A stretch of DNA of 42,077 bases from HGM04593 sp045630965 (GTDB lineage: Bacteria > Bacteroidota > Bacteroidia > Bacteroidales > Bacteroidaceae), in contig JAZQTU010000015.1 in the NCBI GenBank assembly GCA_045630965.1, positions 1 through 42,077 on the forward strand, in the 5' to 3' direction. Below are positions 1-6,963 of the stretch, piece by piece. Position 1 is the first letter of the stretch; every line of letters begins with the position of its first letter. Position numbers and translations under genes: made by a program. The notes under the pieces were generated by a model. The model worked only from the letters and a program-made list of their open reading frames with translations, did not search any database and was not told where the DNA came from.

Positions 1-142
1 CAACCGTATCCCCATCCGTTTCAGACAGCATACTGCGGGGGGTGCTGTGTGGATATTTGTCAGACTATCAACATCTTTCTGCACCGACCCGCTATCAGAA
101 ATAGGTTTTAACGGGTGCTGTCAGGATAACGGGTGCAAAAAC
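1..142. other. Left-edge stretch without a recognised gene
   Basis: One plus-strand frame is open from the window edge to a stop at 156-158, about 51 codons, but the translation (Cys- and Arg-rich) matches no family I know and its last codons run through the terminator palindrome of the neighbouring minus-strand gene. A 10-bp direct repeat, taacgggtgc, lies at 109-118 and 127-136. It could be the tail of a gene that begins outside the window or plain intergenic DNA; I favour the latter. Confidence 0.2.
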
Positions 143-170
143 AAAGAGCACATTAATTGATGTGCTCTTT
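143..170 (-). terminator. Rho-independent terminator of the HD-hydrolase gene
   Basis: An 11-bp perfect stem (143-153 with 160-170, 6-nt loop) is followed on the minus strand by GTTTTTG. The stop codon of the HD gene (153-155) lies inside the hairpin, so coding sequence and terminator overlap. Confidence 0.8.
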
Positions 171-791
171 ATCATATATGTCAGCGAGTTCTCTCCTTAG
201 TTCCTCTTCATTGTCTATCAGCTTGCGGAACTCTTCAAGGTTTGCAGCATTTGGAGATTCGGGAATCCATAATCTAATGTATCCTTCGCGTCCGTATTTC
301 TCATTGATGTGCTTTACTGCACGCTCGATATGTTCTGCTTTACCAAGTGTCGGGTAGTTTGCAAGTCCGTACTGTATTGTACGTTGCATAATTGTCTGGC
401 TCTCTATTATGCGGTCGGCTTCTGCAACAATTTTCCCGTAGATGGTGCGTGGCTCGTGGCTGTTTGATGCGCGGTGGTCTTCTACGGCGTCAGCAATAAT
501 CTCTATCTGTTCTGTGGTGAAGAACTTTCTTAATCTTTCATCTTCGCGAACTATGCGTGCCGACTTTGTGTGATGATGTTCGCGTCCAGTTTCCAGTCCC
601 AAGTCATGATAGGCGGCAATGGTATACACCATCTCTACGTCAACGTCGTAGTGTTGTGAAAGCTTTAGACTTTGCGACAATACTGCAAAGGCATGCCTGC
701 GGTCATGTGCTTTGTCAAAGGCTTCGTAGCATGGCATTATTTCACCTTCGATGTGCTTGATTATGTCTGCAGAAAGATGTGGCTTTTTCAT
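153..791 (-). CDS. HD-domain metal-dependent phosphohydrolase
   Basis: A 212-aa cytoplasmic protein of the HD superfamily, whose members are metal-dependent phosphatases or phosphodiesterases, often acting on nucleotides. The metal-binding pattern is visible: an upstream His (AHDRRHAF), the HD pair in AAYHDLGLE, a His-rich segment (REHHHTK), an EDH motif and a late Asp in VAEADRI. The substrate cannot be read from the sequence. I set the start at the ATG at 791 (MKKPHL); the longer frame begins at a GTG at 833 that lies inside the terminator hairpin of the upstream rny gene, so those extra 14 codons are not credible. The gene follows rny on the same strand but is separated from it by that terminator. 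No -7 box is obvious in the short gap, so it may be expressed by readthrough or from a weak promoter. Confidence 0.85.
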   Translation of the reverse strand: MKKPHLSADIIKHIEGEIMPCYEAFDKAHDRRHAFAVLSQSLKLSQHYDVDVEMVYTIAAYHDLGLETGREHHHTKSARIVREDERLRKFFTTEQIEIIADAVEDHRASNSHEPRTIYGKIVAEADRIIESQTIMQRTIQYGLANYPTLGKAEHIERAVKHINEKYGREGYIRLWIPESPNAANLEEFRKLIDNEEELRRELADIYDKEHIN

Positions 792-801
792 TGGTTGCAG
801 T

Positions 802-834
802 AAAAAAGTGCGATATATTTTCATATACCGCACT
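802..834 (-). terminator. Rho-independent terminator after rny
   Basis: A 12-bp stem (807-818 with 823-834, one G-U pair) has a GAAA tetraloop on the minus strand and is followed by a run of T (802-806). It begins about 17 nt after the rny stop codon. Confidence 0.85.
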
Positions 835-851
835 CGTAGTTATATTATAGT

Positions 852-2393
852 TTATCTTGCGTAGTTTACCGCACGTGTTTCACGGATTACTGTAATCTTG
901 ACCTGTCCTGGATATGTCATTTCGTCCTGAATCTTCTTCGCGATTTCGCCTGAGAGCAACTCTGTCTGTTTGTCGTCAATCTTGTCGGCACCGACAATCA
1001 CGCGCAACTCGCGTCCTGCCTGGATTGCGTATGTCTTTGTTACACCGGGGTATGACATTGCAAGTTGTTCAAGATCGTGCAGACGTTTGATGTATGCTTC
1101 TACAATCTCGCGACGTGCACCTGGACGTGCTCCTGAAATTGCGTCACAAACCTGTACGATAGGCGCAATAAGGCTTGTCATCTCAACTTCGTCATGGTGT
1201 GCACCGATTGCATTGCAGATATCTGGTTTTTCCTTGTACTTTTCTGCAATCTTCATACCGTACTCTGCGTGTGGCAATTCTGTCTCCTCATCGGGTACCT
1301 TACCGATATCGTGCAACAATCCGGCGCGTTTTGCCTTTTTGGGGTTAAGACCAAGTTCTGCAGCCATTACTGCACAAAGGTTGGCTGTCTCACGTGCGTG
1401 CTGCAACAGGTTCTGTCCATATGATGAACGGTATTTCATCTTACCGATGATTCGGATAAGTTCTGGGTGCATACCGTGTATTCCAAGGTCAATTGTGGTG
1501 CGTTTACCAGTTTCAATAATCTCCTCCTCAATCTGTTTCTTGACTTTTGCAACAACCTCTTCAATACGTGCAGGGTGAATACGGCCATCGGCAACAAGCT
1601 GGTGAAGTGCCAATCGTGCGATTTCGCGACGTACCGGGTCAAATGCGCTGAGAACGATAGCTTCAGGAGTGTCATCAACAACAATCTCAACACCTGTGGC
1701 AGCTTCAAGAGCGCGTATGTTACGTCCTTCGCGACCAATAATACGTCCCTTCATTTCGTCACTGTCAATGTGGAATACTGTAACAGAATTTTCTATAGCA
1801 GTTTCTGTAGCTACGCGTTGTATTGTCTGGATAACAATCTTCTTTGCCTCCTTATTGGCAGTCATCTTTGCATCGTCAATGATGTCGTTGATGTATGATG
1901 CAGCTTCGCTCTTTGCCTCCTCTTTGAGTGACTCTACAAGGCGCTCCTTTGCCTCTTCGGCAGAGAGTCCGCTGATACTTTCAAGTTTCTCACGCTCCTG
2001 TGCATGTAATTTGTCAAGTTCTTCCTGCTTGCGCTCAAGGACGTTCTTCTGTGCATCAAGGTTGTCCTTCAATGTCTCAAGCTCGTTCTTGCGACGCTGC
2101 AAGTCCTCGTTGCGCTGGTTGAACTGTACCTCACGCTGTTTGAGGCTGTGCTCTGCCTGCTGAATCTTGTTGTTGCGCTGCGAAATCTCTTTTTCAAGTT
2201 CTGCCTTCTTGTTCAGGAATTTCTCCTTAACTTCAAGCAACTTGTTCTTCTTGATGACTTCAGCCTCCTTGTGTGCATCTTCAATTATACGCTCGCGCTT
2301 GGCCTTAAGACCGAATCTGTTTATCAAATATTGGCAAACCAATCCCACGACGAGACCTGCAGCCAAACCGATGATTAAAGTTGTAATGTCCAT
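852..2393 (-). CDS. rny: Ribonuclease Y
   Basis: Membrane-anchored endoribonuclease that starts mRNA decay. The 513-aa product has the full family layout: an N-terminal membrane helix (about residues 4-24), a long charged coiled coil (about 28-170), a KH RNA-binding domain with the loop GREGRN (about 220-225) and an HD catalytic domain with the metal-binding pair in LLHDIGK (about 361-362). The start is the ATG at 2393 (MDITTLIIG); the longer frame adds 44 residues that read through the leader hairpin and break the usual RNase Y N-terminus. It is the last gene of a coiled-coil protein / zapA / rny group, 109 nt after zapA, with a structured leader between. A strong terminator follows. Family assignment is certain from the domain order and length. 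Confidence 0.97.
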   Translation of the reverse strand: MDITTLIIGLAAGLVVGLVCQYLINRFGLKAKRERIIEDAHKEAEVIKKNKLLEVKEKFLNKKAELEKEISQRNNKIQQAEHSLKQREVQFNQRNEDLQRRKNELETLKDNLDAQKNVLERKQEELDKLHAQEREKLESISGLSAEEAKERLVESLKEEAKSEAASYINDIIDDAKMTANKEAKKIVIQTIQRVATETAIENSVTVFHIDSDEMKGRIIGREGRNIRALEAATGVEIVVDDTPEAIVLSAFDPVRREIARLALHQLVADGRIHPARIEEVVAKVKKQIEEEIIETGKRTTIDLGIHGMHPELIRIIGKMKYRSSYGQNLLQHARETANLCAVMAAELGLNPKKAKRAGLLHDIGKVPDEETELPHAEYGMKIAEKYKEKPDICNAIGAHHDEVEMTSLIAPIVQVCDAISGARPGARREIVEAYIKRLHDLEQLAMSYPGVTKTYAIQAGRELRVIVGADKIDDKQTELLSGEIAKKIQDEMTYPGQVKITVIRETRAVNYAR

Positions 2394-2420
2394 ATAGTTA
2401 TAGTTTTTTATATAATAAAA

Positions 2421-2472
2421 CGCACTGCCATTCATCCTCAAACAGAAGTTTGCCGGGTGAAAATGCAATGCG
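2421..2472 (-). ncRNA. Structured RNA element between zapA and rny (leader hairpin or small RNA candidate)
   Basis: On the minus strand an 8-bp outer stem (2465-2472 with 2421-2428, one G-U) encloses paired patches at 2458-2461/2431-2434 and an apical 5-bp stem, 2448-2452 with 2439-2443, with a 4-nt loop. It is followed by TTTTATTATATAAAAAA. It may be an intergenic terminator or attenuator, a 5' leader of rny, or part of a small RNA. In other phyla the 6S RNA gene lies beside zapA, but the whole 109-nt gap is shorter than a usual 6S RNA, so I do not call it 6S. Confidence 0.4.
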
Positions 2473-2502
2473 TGAAATTGTCTGTAAAAAGGGAATAAGC
2501 TC

Positions 2503-2793
2503 TTATTTCTTGAGCGTACTGTCAATGAGGCGTGTCAATTCGCTTATCTTGCGCATAACTTCGGCTGAATTGCCGTCGTTGCCTCCTTTTATTGAGTTGA
2601 ATGCAATGTCAAGTGCCACCATAGTCATGACCTTGCCACAATCTTCCTCTGTAAAAATCTCTTTATATAGTGACAGCGTATTGTTTACCATTCGTGCAGC
2701 CTGTCTGTAGTACGGCTCTTCACTAGCCTTTATAGTAAGCGGGTATGATACACCGTCAATAATAAGGTTAATTCCCAATTTTCTATCTTCCAT
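2503..2793 (-). CDS. zapA: Cell-division protein ZapA
   Basis: A 96-aa FtsZ-ring associated protein that bundles FtsZ protofilaments at midcell. The N-terminal beta-rich segment (LGINLIIDGVSYPLTI) and the following helical, coiled C-terminal half are typical of the family, as is the length. The start is the ATG at 2793 (MEDRKL); the longer frame uses a TTG two codons upstream. A clear AAGGAG (2805-2810 on the plus strand) lies 11 nt before the ATG, one of the few good Shine-Dalgarno sites in the window. The coiled-coil gene ends 18 nt upstream, so the two are almost surely co-transcribed and probably act together at the divisome. Confidence 0.92.
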   Translation of the reverse strand: MEDRKLGINLIIDGVSYPLTIKASEEPYYRQAARMVNNTLSLYKEIFTEEDCGKVMTMVALDIAFNSIKGGNDGNSAEVMRKISELTRLIDSTLKK

Positions 2794-2811
2794 ATGCAAA
2801 GCCTCTCCTTT

Positions 2812-3105
2812 TTATTTTTTCAACGATTCAATGCAACGGTCGATTTCACGCACCAACCTGGATATTCTTTCTCTGGTCTCATTGACGGCATTGTCGTTGA
2901 GGCTCAATATCCTGGCTTGCTTAAGGTTGTTGTAACTCTCCTCGAGAGCGGAACAGCGGAACTGCAATTCTTTTAGCATGTTCTCCTTCTGTTGAACCAT
3001 TGCCGCAAGTTCTCTGTTGGTCTCCTCCTTCTGCTTGTATTCTATTATCAAGCGGTGGAGCTTTTCTTCGAAACTTGCCAATACAGTTCTGTCGTTCTCT
3101 GTCAT
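2812..3105 (-). CDS. Small coiled-coil protein upstream of zapA (possible ZapB-like partner)
   Basis: A 97-aa, charged, helix-only protein without signal peptide or membrane segment. Most of the chain (about residues 8-65) shows heptad-like spacing of Leu/Met/Ile with many Glu, Lys and Gln, and the C-terminus ends in a second helix (ETRERISRLVREIDRCIESL). I recognise no named family from the sequence. Its place, 18 nt upstream of zapA with one promoter for both, suggests a divisome role; in gammaproteobacteria the coiled-coil protein ZapB binds ZapA, so a functional analogue is a fair guess but no more than that. The start at 3105 sits about 20 nt after a TATATTTG -7 box, which leaves little room for a longer product. 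Confidence 0.8.
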   Translation of the reverse strand: MTENDRTVLASFEEKLHRLIIEYKQKEETNRELAAMVQQKENMLKELQFRCSALEESYNNLKQARILSLNDNAVNETRERISRLVREIDRCIESLKK

Positions 3106-3123
3106 AATACAACAATCATTTCA

Positions 3124-3131
3124 CAAATATA
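3124..3131 (-). promoter_or_regulatory. -7 box of the coiled-coil/zapA/rny operon
   Basis: TATATTTG on the minus strand fits the Bacteroidetes TAnnTTTG element. The start codon at 3105 is about 18 nt downstream, giving a very short leader. No convincing -33 TTTG is seen. Confidence 0.5.
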
Positions 3132-3206
3132 TGGGAATTTTTGGAATAAGTGAAGAGAATGCTGTTTTTTTTAGGCTTAATGAGTCTTTTTATTCGTTAT
3201 ATAAGG

Positions 3207-3788
3207 TCATTCGTTTGTAATTCCTTCCGAGATTAGCATTATGCGGTATGCTTCGGATTTTTTCTCAAGTGCAAGAGGGTATGCCCGCGATGTTGACGGC
3301 ATGCGCCAGAAGTTTAGCCTTCGTCCATTGATTTCTATTACGGTTGAATTTCCTACTGCGGGTTCTTTGCAACCGAATGTACTAACAATTACGTCAGTAG
3401 CTTTCTGTCCTGTGGTTGCTATTGCTGTGCAATGTGGTATTTCTCTCAAAAGTTCCTGTATGTCTGTAGCTGTTACCACTTCTAGGAATTTGTCTGACGC
3501 ATTTTCTTTCAGGCGAATCACTTCGCATGCCGTGTCGTAAAGTGCTATGCCTTTTTCGTTACAGAATTCTACAATTTTGTCTTTGCAAAACCGTTTCTCG
3601 TCTTTTGCCTCAAAATACTGTTTGTTGCTGTGGAATATAACACCCATCACACGCCAGTAGTCGTTGATCCAGTTCGGATAGAAAAAATCCATGCTCCAGC
3701 GCGCCTTCGGAGGTGGAAAACTGCCGAGCATCAGTATCCTCGCATTTTTCGGCAGGAATGGCTGTAGAGGGTGCTTTTCGGTCTGCAT
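3207..3788 (-). CDS. Uracil-DNA glycosylase superfamily protein (hypoxanthine/mismatch type)
   Basis: A 193-aa base-excision-repair enzyme that removes deaminated bases from DNA. Motif 1 is LGSFPP (residues 21-26), followed by YPNWINDYW (37-45), matching the layout of the family that includes DNA-deoxyinosine glycosylases and Mug-like enzymes; the C-terminal motif MPSTSRAYP (about 163-171) corresponds to the DNA-intercalation motif. The exact base specificity cannot be decided by eye. The start is the ATG at 3788 (MQTEKHP): the longer frame begins at a TTG that lies within a TATATTTG promoter box. The gene is a single unit, facing away from the CotH gene. Confidence 0.85.
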   Translation of the reverse strand: MQTEKHPLQPFLPKNARILMLGSFPPPKARWSMDFFYPNWINDYWRVMGVIFHSNKQYFEAKDEKRFCKDKIVEFCNEKGIALYDTACEVIRLKENASDKFLEVVTATDIQELLREIPHCTAIATTGQKATDVIVSTFGCKEPAVGNSTVIEINGRRLNFWRMPSTSRAYPLALEKKSEAYRIMLISEGITNE

Positions 3789-3818
3789 ATTTCCGATTTT
3801 TGATATTTGTGCTTTATG

Positions 3819-3826
3819 CAAATATA
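3819..3826 (-). promoter_or_regulatory. -7 box of the DNA glycosylase gene
   Basis: TATATTTG on the minus strand, about 30 nt before the ATG at 3788. It overlaps the TTG that would open the longer frame and so rules that start out. Confidence 0.5.
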
Positions 3827-3964
3827 ATCAAAAGCATAGAAATACTAGGTGTTTCAACAAGATTAGTTAGTATAATGTGATTGTATATATGTCTGAATAG
3901 TGACGGTGTATGCATATTGATATAGAAAATAGTTTGCCTAGTATGTATAGTTAAAGGGATTCCT

Positions 3965-3972
3965 TAACTTTG
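3965..3972 (+). promoter_or_regulatory. -7 box of the CotH lipoprotein gene
   Basis: TAACTTTG followed by C, 71 nt before the ATG at 4044. A TTTG occurs upstream but about 28 nt away, longer than usual, so the -33 element is uncertain. Confidence 0.45.
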
Positions 3973-4043
3973 CATTGCTTTAGCTTATACTTTTAATATT
4001 CTAGCCAATATTGGTGCTCTCTCATTTTGTAAAAGTTATAACT

Positions 4044-5342
4044 ATGAATAAATTAAAAATATTCAACAGATTTTGCAGTGAATTTATTTGTGTTTTTTGT
4101 TTGTTTATATTCTTTGCTTGTTCCGACAATTCTGCTGATGGTGGTGATGAAGAAAAGATAACCTATGCAACGACAGGATTACCAGTTGTTTATATAGATA
4201 CATTTTCTGGCTTGGAGATTGCTAGTAAAGACCTGTATGAGGATGCTACAGTCGAAATTGTCGATAAAAACGGTTGTAAAAATCTTACAAAGCAGAAAAT
4301 GAGTATACATGGACGAGGAAATTCTTCGTGGGATGCTTTTCTGAAGAAACGCTCATATACTATTAAATTGGGTAATAAGGAGTCGGTATTGGGAATGCCA
4401 AAAGATAAGAAATGGGTACTAATTGCGAATTATAGGGACAAGACGCTTTTAAGAAATAGTGTTGCATGGTGGTTATCAAGCAAAATGGGAATATTGGAAT
4501 ATACCCCACGTTACTGTTTTGTTGAGCTTGTTTTGAATGGGGTACATAGAGGAACTTATCAATTGGTTGAACAGATAAAGATTTCCAAAAATAGGGTCAA
4601 TATAAATGAAATGTCAAAGAGTGACACTTTGCCTGATAAAATTACAGGTGGATATATTATTGAACTAGACCGTTGTGTCAATGAAGATCAGTGGGAATGG
4701 AAAATGCCGAATATGTGCAGCAATACTAATAAATTGAGTATAAAGGAACCTAAAATCGATAAGGGGAATGATGCACAGTTCGAATATATCTATAACTATT
4801 TGACAAATATTGATACGATGTTTGGAGAAGGACGAATCGATGAGGTTATGGAAAAGTATATTGATATGCCGTCATGGGCTGCACAGTGGTTAATATATGA
4901 GATTTCCGGAACACCGGAACCTAATGGACCGAATAGCTGGTATACTTATAAAGACAAAGATGATGAAAAATGGTATTGTGGTCCTGTATGGGATTTTGAT
5001 TATAAATCCTACATACCAAGCACGAGTAATGAATGGATTAATAGGGACGTTATATATATGCCTATGATGCTTGAGTATGAACCTTTCCGTGAAATACTCA
5101 AGTCTGCTTGGCTTGAAATTGAACCACTGTTGCCAGAACTTATTGCTTATGTTGAAGAGCAACATGCATTTTTGGAAAAATCAGCGACATTGAACTGGCA
5201 ACTCTATGACAGTTGCCTGATTGAAGATAACAGAACGGAAAATGGCGATGAATTCCTGCCTTCGTCTGTTGCTAAGGATATGATGATAGAATATTTGTAT
5301 GCCAAGTGGGCGTTTATATCAGCGAATATAGATAATCTGTGA
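4044..5342 (+). CDS. CotH-kinase family surface lipoprotein
   Basis: A 432-aa lipoprotein. The N-terminus has a hydrophobic signal ending in the lipobox FFAC (Cys26), followed by SDNSADGGDEE, an acidic stretch like the lipoprotein export signal that sends Bacteroidetes lipoproteins to the cell surface. The body is the CotH fold, an atypical protein-kinase-like domain first known from spore-coat protein kinase: SIHGRGNSSW, DKKWVLIANYRDKTLLRN, the VELVLNGVHRGTYQLVEQI strand-loop, and GPVWDFDYKS, where the Asp-Phe-Asp resembles a metal-binding DFD/DFG motif. The substrate is unknown. The start is the ATG at 4044; the longer frame begins at a TTG. The gene is visibly AT-richer than its neighbours (for example 20 G+C among positions 4261-4320), has its own promoter and stands alone, which hints at transfer. 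Confidence 0.88.
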   Translation: MNKLKIFNRFCSEFICVFCLFIFFACSDNSADGGDEEKITYATTGLPVVYIDTFSGLEIASKDLYEDATVEIVDKNGCKNLTKQKMSIHGRGNSSWDAFLKKRSYTIKLGNKESVLGMPKDKKWVLIANYRDKTLLRNSVAWWLSSKMGILEYTPRYCFVELVLNGVHRGTYQLVEQIKISKNRVNINEMSKSDTLPDKITGGYIIELDRCVNEDQWEWKMPNMCSNTNKLSIKEPKIDKGNDAQFEYIYNYLTNIDTMFGEGRIDEVMEKYIDMPSWAAQWLIYEISGTPEPNGPNSWYTYKDKDDEKWYCGPVWDFDYKSYIPSTSNEWINRDVIYMPMMLEYEPFREILKSAWLEIEPLLPELIAYVEEQHAFLEKSATLNWQLYDSCLIEDNRTENGDEFLPSSVAKDMMIEYLYAKWAFISANIDNL

Positions 5343-5373
5343 ATAGGCAACTGTTGAGGGATAATTGCTATTC
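5341..5373. terminator. Weak hairpin between convergent genes
   Basis: gaataggcaa (5341-5350) can pair with ttgctattc (5365-5373) with one bulged G, followed by cctttg. It overlaps the ends of the CotH gene and the DUF2156 gene and could stop transcription from the left. Confidence 0.35.
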
Positions 5374-6273
5374 CTTTGTCGACATTTCGTAGCGGTTAAT
5401 CATCATTATAGGGTTATATGCGCGCTTTACCTGACGCAGTCCCGGGTCGCCAAGGTCTTCTTCGCGGTTTACATATACAAGATCGGGGTGTTGTGTCAAT
5501 ATGTCATTGACAAACATACGGTTAATGGCTTCACTTGTTCCAGCAATGTTATGGTCGGCCTTTTCAATGTGTACGAACAAGGTGTCGCCGAATATCTCTC
5601 CAAGTGTGAACGCAGCAATTTTACCATCTATTCGTAATACACCGGCCGGTTGCTCATATTTTAACAAGTTACGAACTGTTGCCATGCACTGCCAGTGCTC
5701 GTAGCAACGCATGTTCTCTTCTCGGTTATGCTGGCACTCTCTGTTGCTTGCAAGGAACTTGACAACATCATTAATGTCGTCAGGTGTACATCTGCTGTAG
5801 CTGTATCCGGGTTGTTCGGCAATGAATTTGTTGTAGCGGTTACGTTTTTTGTTGAGTGCCTTTCCCTGTAGTGTCGCGAGTTTCTGTATGTCATATACAT
5901 AGTCGCTCCATTTTTCAAGTTCAATGCATTCGAATTGCGGCAACACTGCATGCAGTTCTTCAATGAATTCCTGTGACACTGCGGTTAGCTGTAACTCTTT
6001 TCCATTCTCCTTGCAATACGCCTGCAATATAGCGATTGACTCTTCAAAAGGCATTCGTCCTATTGGCGCAAGGAAAGCTTCGCTCTGCATGTCGTTCTGC
6101 GACTTACATGATATGAAAAGTGTATCGTTTTCTATTGCGTACCTGTAATCCATGAATCTTGCCCACATGACAAGATTGCCCGGTGTGTAGTCACATGAAC
6201 GTGTGTGTTGTCCTTTGGCAAAAGGCAACAGTTCTTCAACGGCTTCAATTGTTATAGGTTGGAATTTCAGCAT
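5368..6273 (-). CDS. DUF2156 / LPG-synthase C-terminal-like (GNAT-fold) protein
   Basis: A 301-aa cytoplasmic protein resembling the C-terminal catalytic part of phosphatidylglycerol lysyltransferases (two tandem GNAT-like halves). Visible hallmarks are the N-terminal TIEAVEELLPFA segment, the central helix rich in Lys/Arg (LNKKRNRYNKF), and the late segment HIEKADHNIAGTSEAINRMF followed by YVNREEDLGDPGLRQVKRAYNP, which is strongly typical of this group. It lacks the membrane domain of MprF, so the acceptor is unknown; it may move an amino-acyl or acyl group to a lipid or protein. The gene follows the 209-aa gene and yidC on the same strand, with a 28-bp perfect palindrome between. Confidence 0.8.
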   Translation of the reverse strand: MLKFQPITIEAVEELLPFAKGQHTRSCDYTPGNLVMWARFMDYRYAIENDTLFISCKSQNDMQSEAFLAPIGRMPFEESIAILQAYCKENGKELQLTAVSQEFIEELHAVLPQFECIELEKWSDYVYDIQKLATLQGKALNKKRNRYNKFIAEQPGYSYSRCTPDDINDVVKFLASNRECQHNREENMRCYEHWQCMATVRNLLKYEQPAGVLRIDGKIAAFTLGEIFGDTLFVHIEKADHNIAGTSEAINRMFVNDILTQHPDLVYVNREEDLGDPGLRQVKRAYNPIMMINRYEMSTKE

Positions 6274-6293
6274 TATACAGTGTGCTTATATAG

Positions 6294-6321
6294 TTCAGGC
6301 TCCGGCATGCCGGAGCCTGAA
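6294..6321. terminator. 28-bp perfect palindrome (hairpin, possible terminator or attenuator)
   Basis: Arms 6294-6307 and 6308-6321 are exactly complementary with no spacer, G+C-rich in the middle (ggctccggca). On the minus strand it begins just after the stop codon of the 209-aa gene (6324), but no T-run follows, so it is a poor classical terminator there; on the plus strand it is followed by gattatttcttg. It may act as a 3' stability hairpin that separates yidC-209aa from DUF2156. Confidence 0.55.
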
Positions 6322-6323
6322 GA

Positions 6324-6953
6324 TTATTTCTTGTCCATGTCCTCAGCCTGTGGACGTGGCTCTTTTTTTGCAAGTGCTACAATCTTGTAGACATATTCGG
6401 TCATCCATGCCTGTGAGTAACCGAGCTTTTCTTTGTAGTTACGTATTGAATATACAGTGCGGAATGTAGCCTCGTCCTTCCAGTTGTTCTTTGTAAGGAT
6501 GTCGTTTATCACCTGCTCTGTCATTCCACGAAGAAGCTTGCGCATGAAACCTGGTACACGGAATTTCCATTTCATGAGGTTTCCTACAAGCATCATCAGG
6601 TCGTTGCTGAATCCCTGGAACGCGAATAGGTAAGGCTGTACATCCTGCATCTTCTTGCAGTTTTTCTTTATTGATGCATCAATCTCCTTGAAGAAAATCT
6701 CGTCCATGCCGTAAAGCTGTTCGAGCATCTTTTTACAACGTCCACGCTCCGCTACGCCAAGTTTGTTGTTCTGTGTCGCAACTTTTAATGTGCGCTTGAA
6801 TGTGGCGAGGTCGGGCAACATTCCAATGTTGGTTATACCAAGGTTTGCAGCCAATACCGACTGATAATATACGCGGATGAGGGTCATGAAGTCCTCCATG
6901 CCACCTACGCGGCTACCGTTATCCTTTTTCTTGAAAAAATTAAAAAGTCCCAT
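6324..6953 (-). CDS. Conserved-looking protein of unknown function, downstream of yidC
   Basis: A 209-aa protein that I do not recognise. The N-terminus MGLFNFFKKKDN is short, amphipathic and basic, as in proteins that lie on the inner face of the membrane, but there is no true signal peptide or transmembrane segment. The rest is predicted mostly helical, with many Lys and Met (LMMLVGNLMKWKFRVPGFMRKLLRG is the most hydrophobic stretch). The C-terminus is Lys/Asp-rich. It starts 10 nt after the yidC stop codon, so the two are co-transcribed and probably co-translated at similar levels; a role in membrane-protein biogenesis is a positional inference only. A 28-bp palindrome follows directly. 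Confidence 0.75.
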   Translation of the reverse strand: MGLFNFFKKKDNGSRVGGMEDFMTLIRVYYQSVLAANLGITNIGMLPDLATFKRTLKVATQNNKLGVAERGRCKKMLEQLYGMDEIFFKEIDASIKKNCKKMQDVQPYLFAFQGFSNDLMMLVGNLMKWKFRVPGFMRKLLRGMTEQVINDILTKNNWKDEATFRTVYSIRNYKEKLGYSQAWMTEYVYKIVALAKKEPRPQAEDMDKK

Positions 6954-6963
6954 TTATATGTTT

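Noticed and set aside
109..136. Start of a CRISPR or tandem-repeat array
   Set aside because: Only two copies of a 10-bp unit, 18 bp apart, with no further copies.
970..1578. 202-aa plus-strand ORF opposite rny
   Set aside because: It is the complement of the KH/HD-coding part of rny; Ser/Arg/Cys-rich without a domain, promoter or conserved feel.
2394..2502. 6S RNA gene between zapA and rny
   Set aside because: The gap is too short for a complete 6S RNA and the central-bubble layout is not evident; kept only as a structured element.
2394..2525. N-terminal extension of RNase Y (44 residues)
   Set aside because: It reads through the leader hairpin and overlaps zapA; the family starts with the membrane helix at MDITTLIIG.
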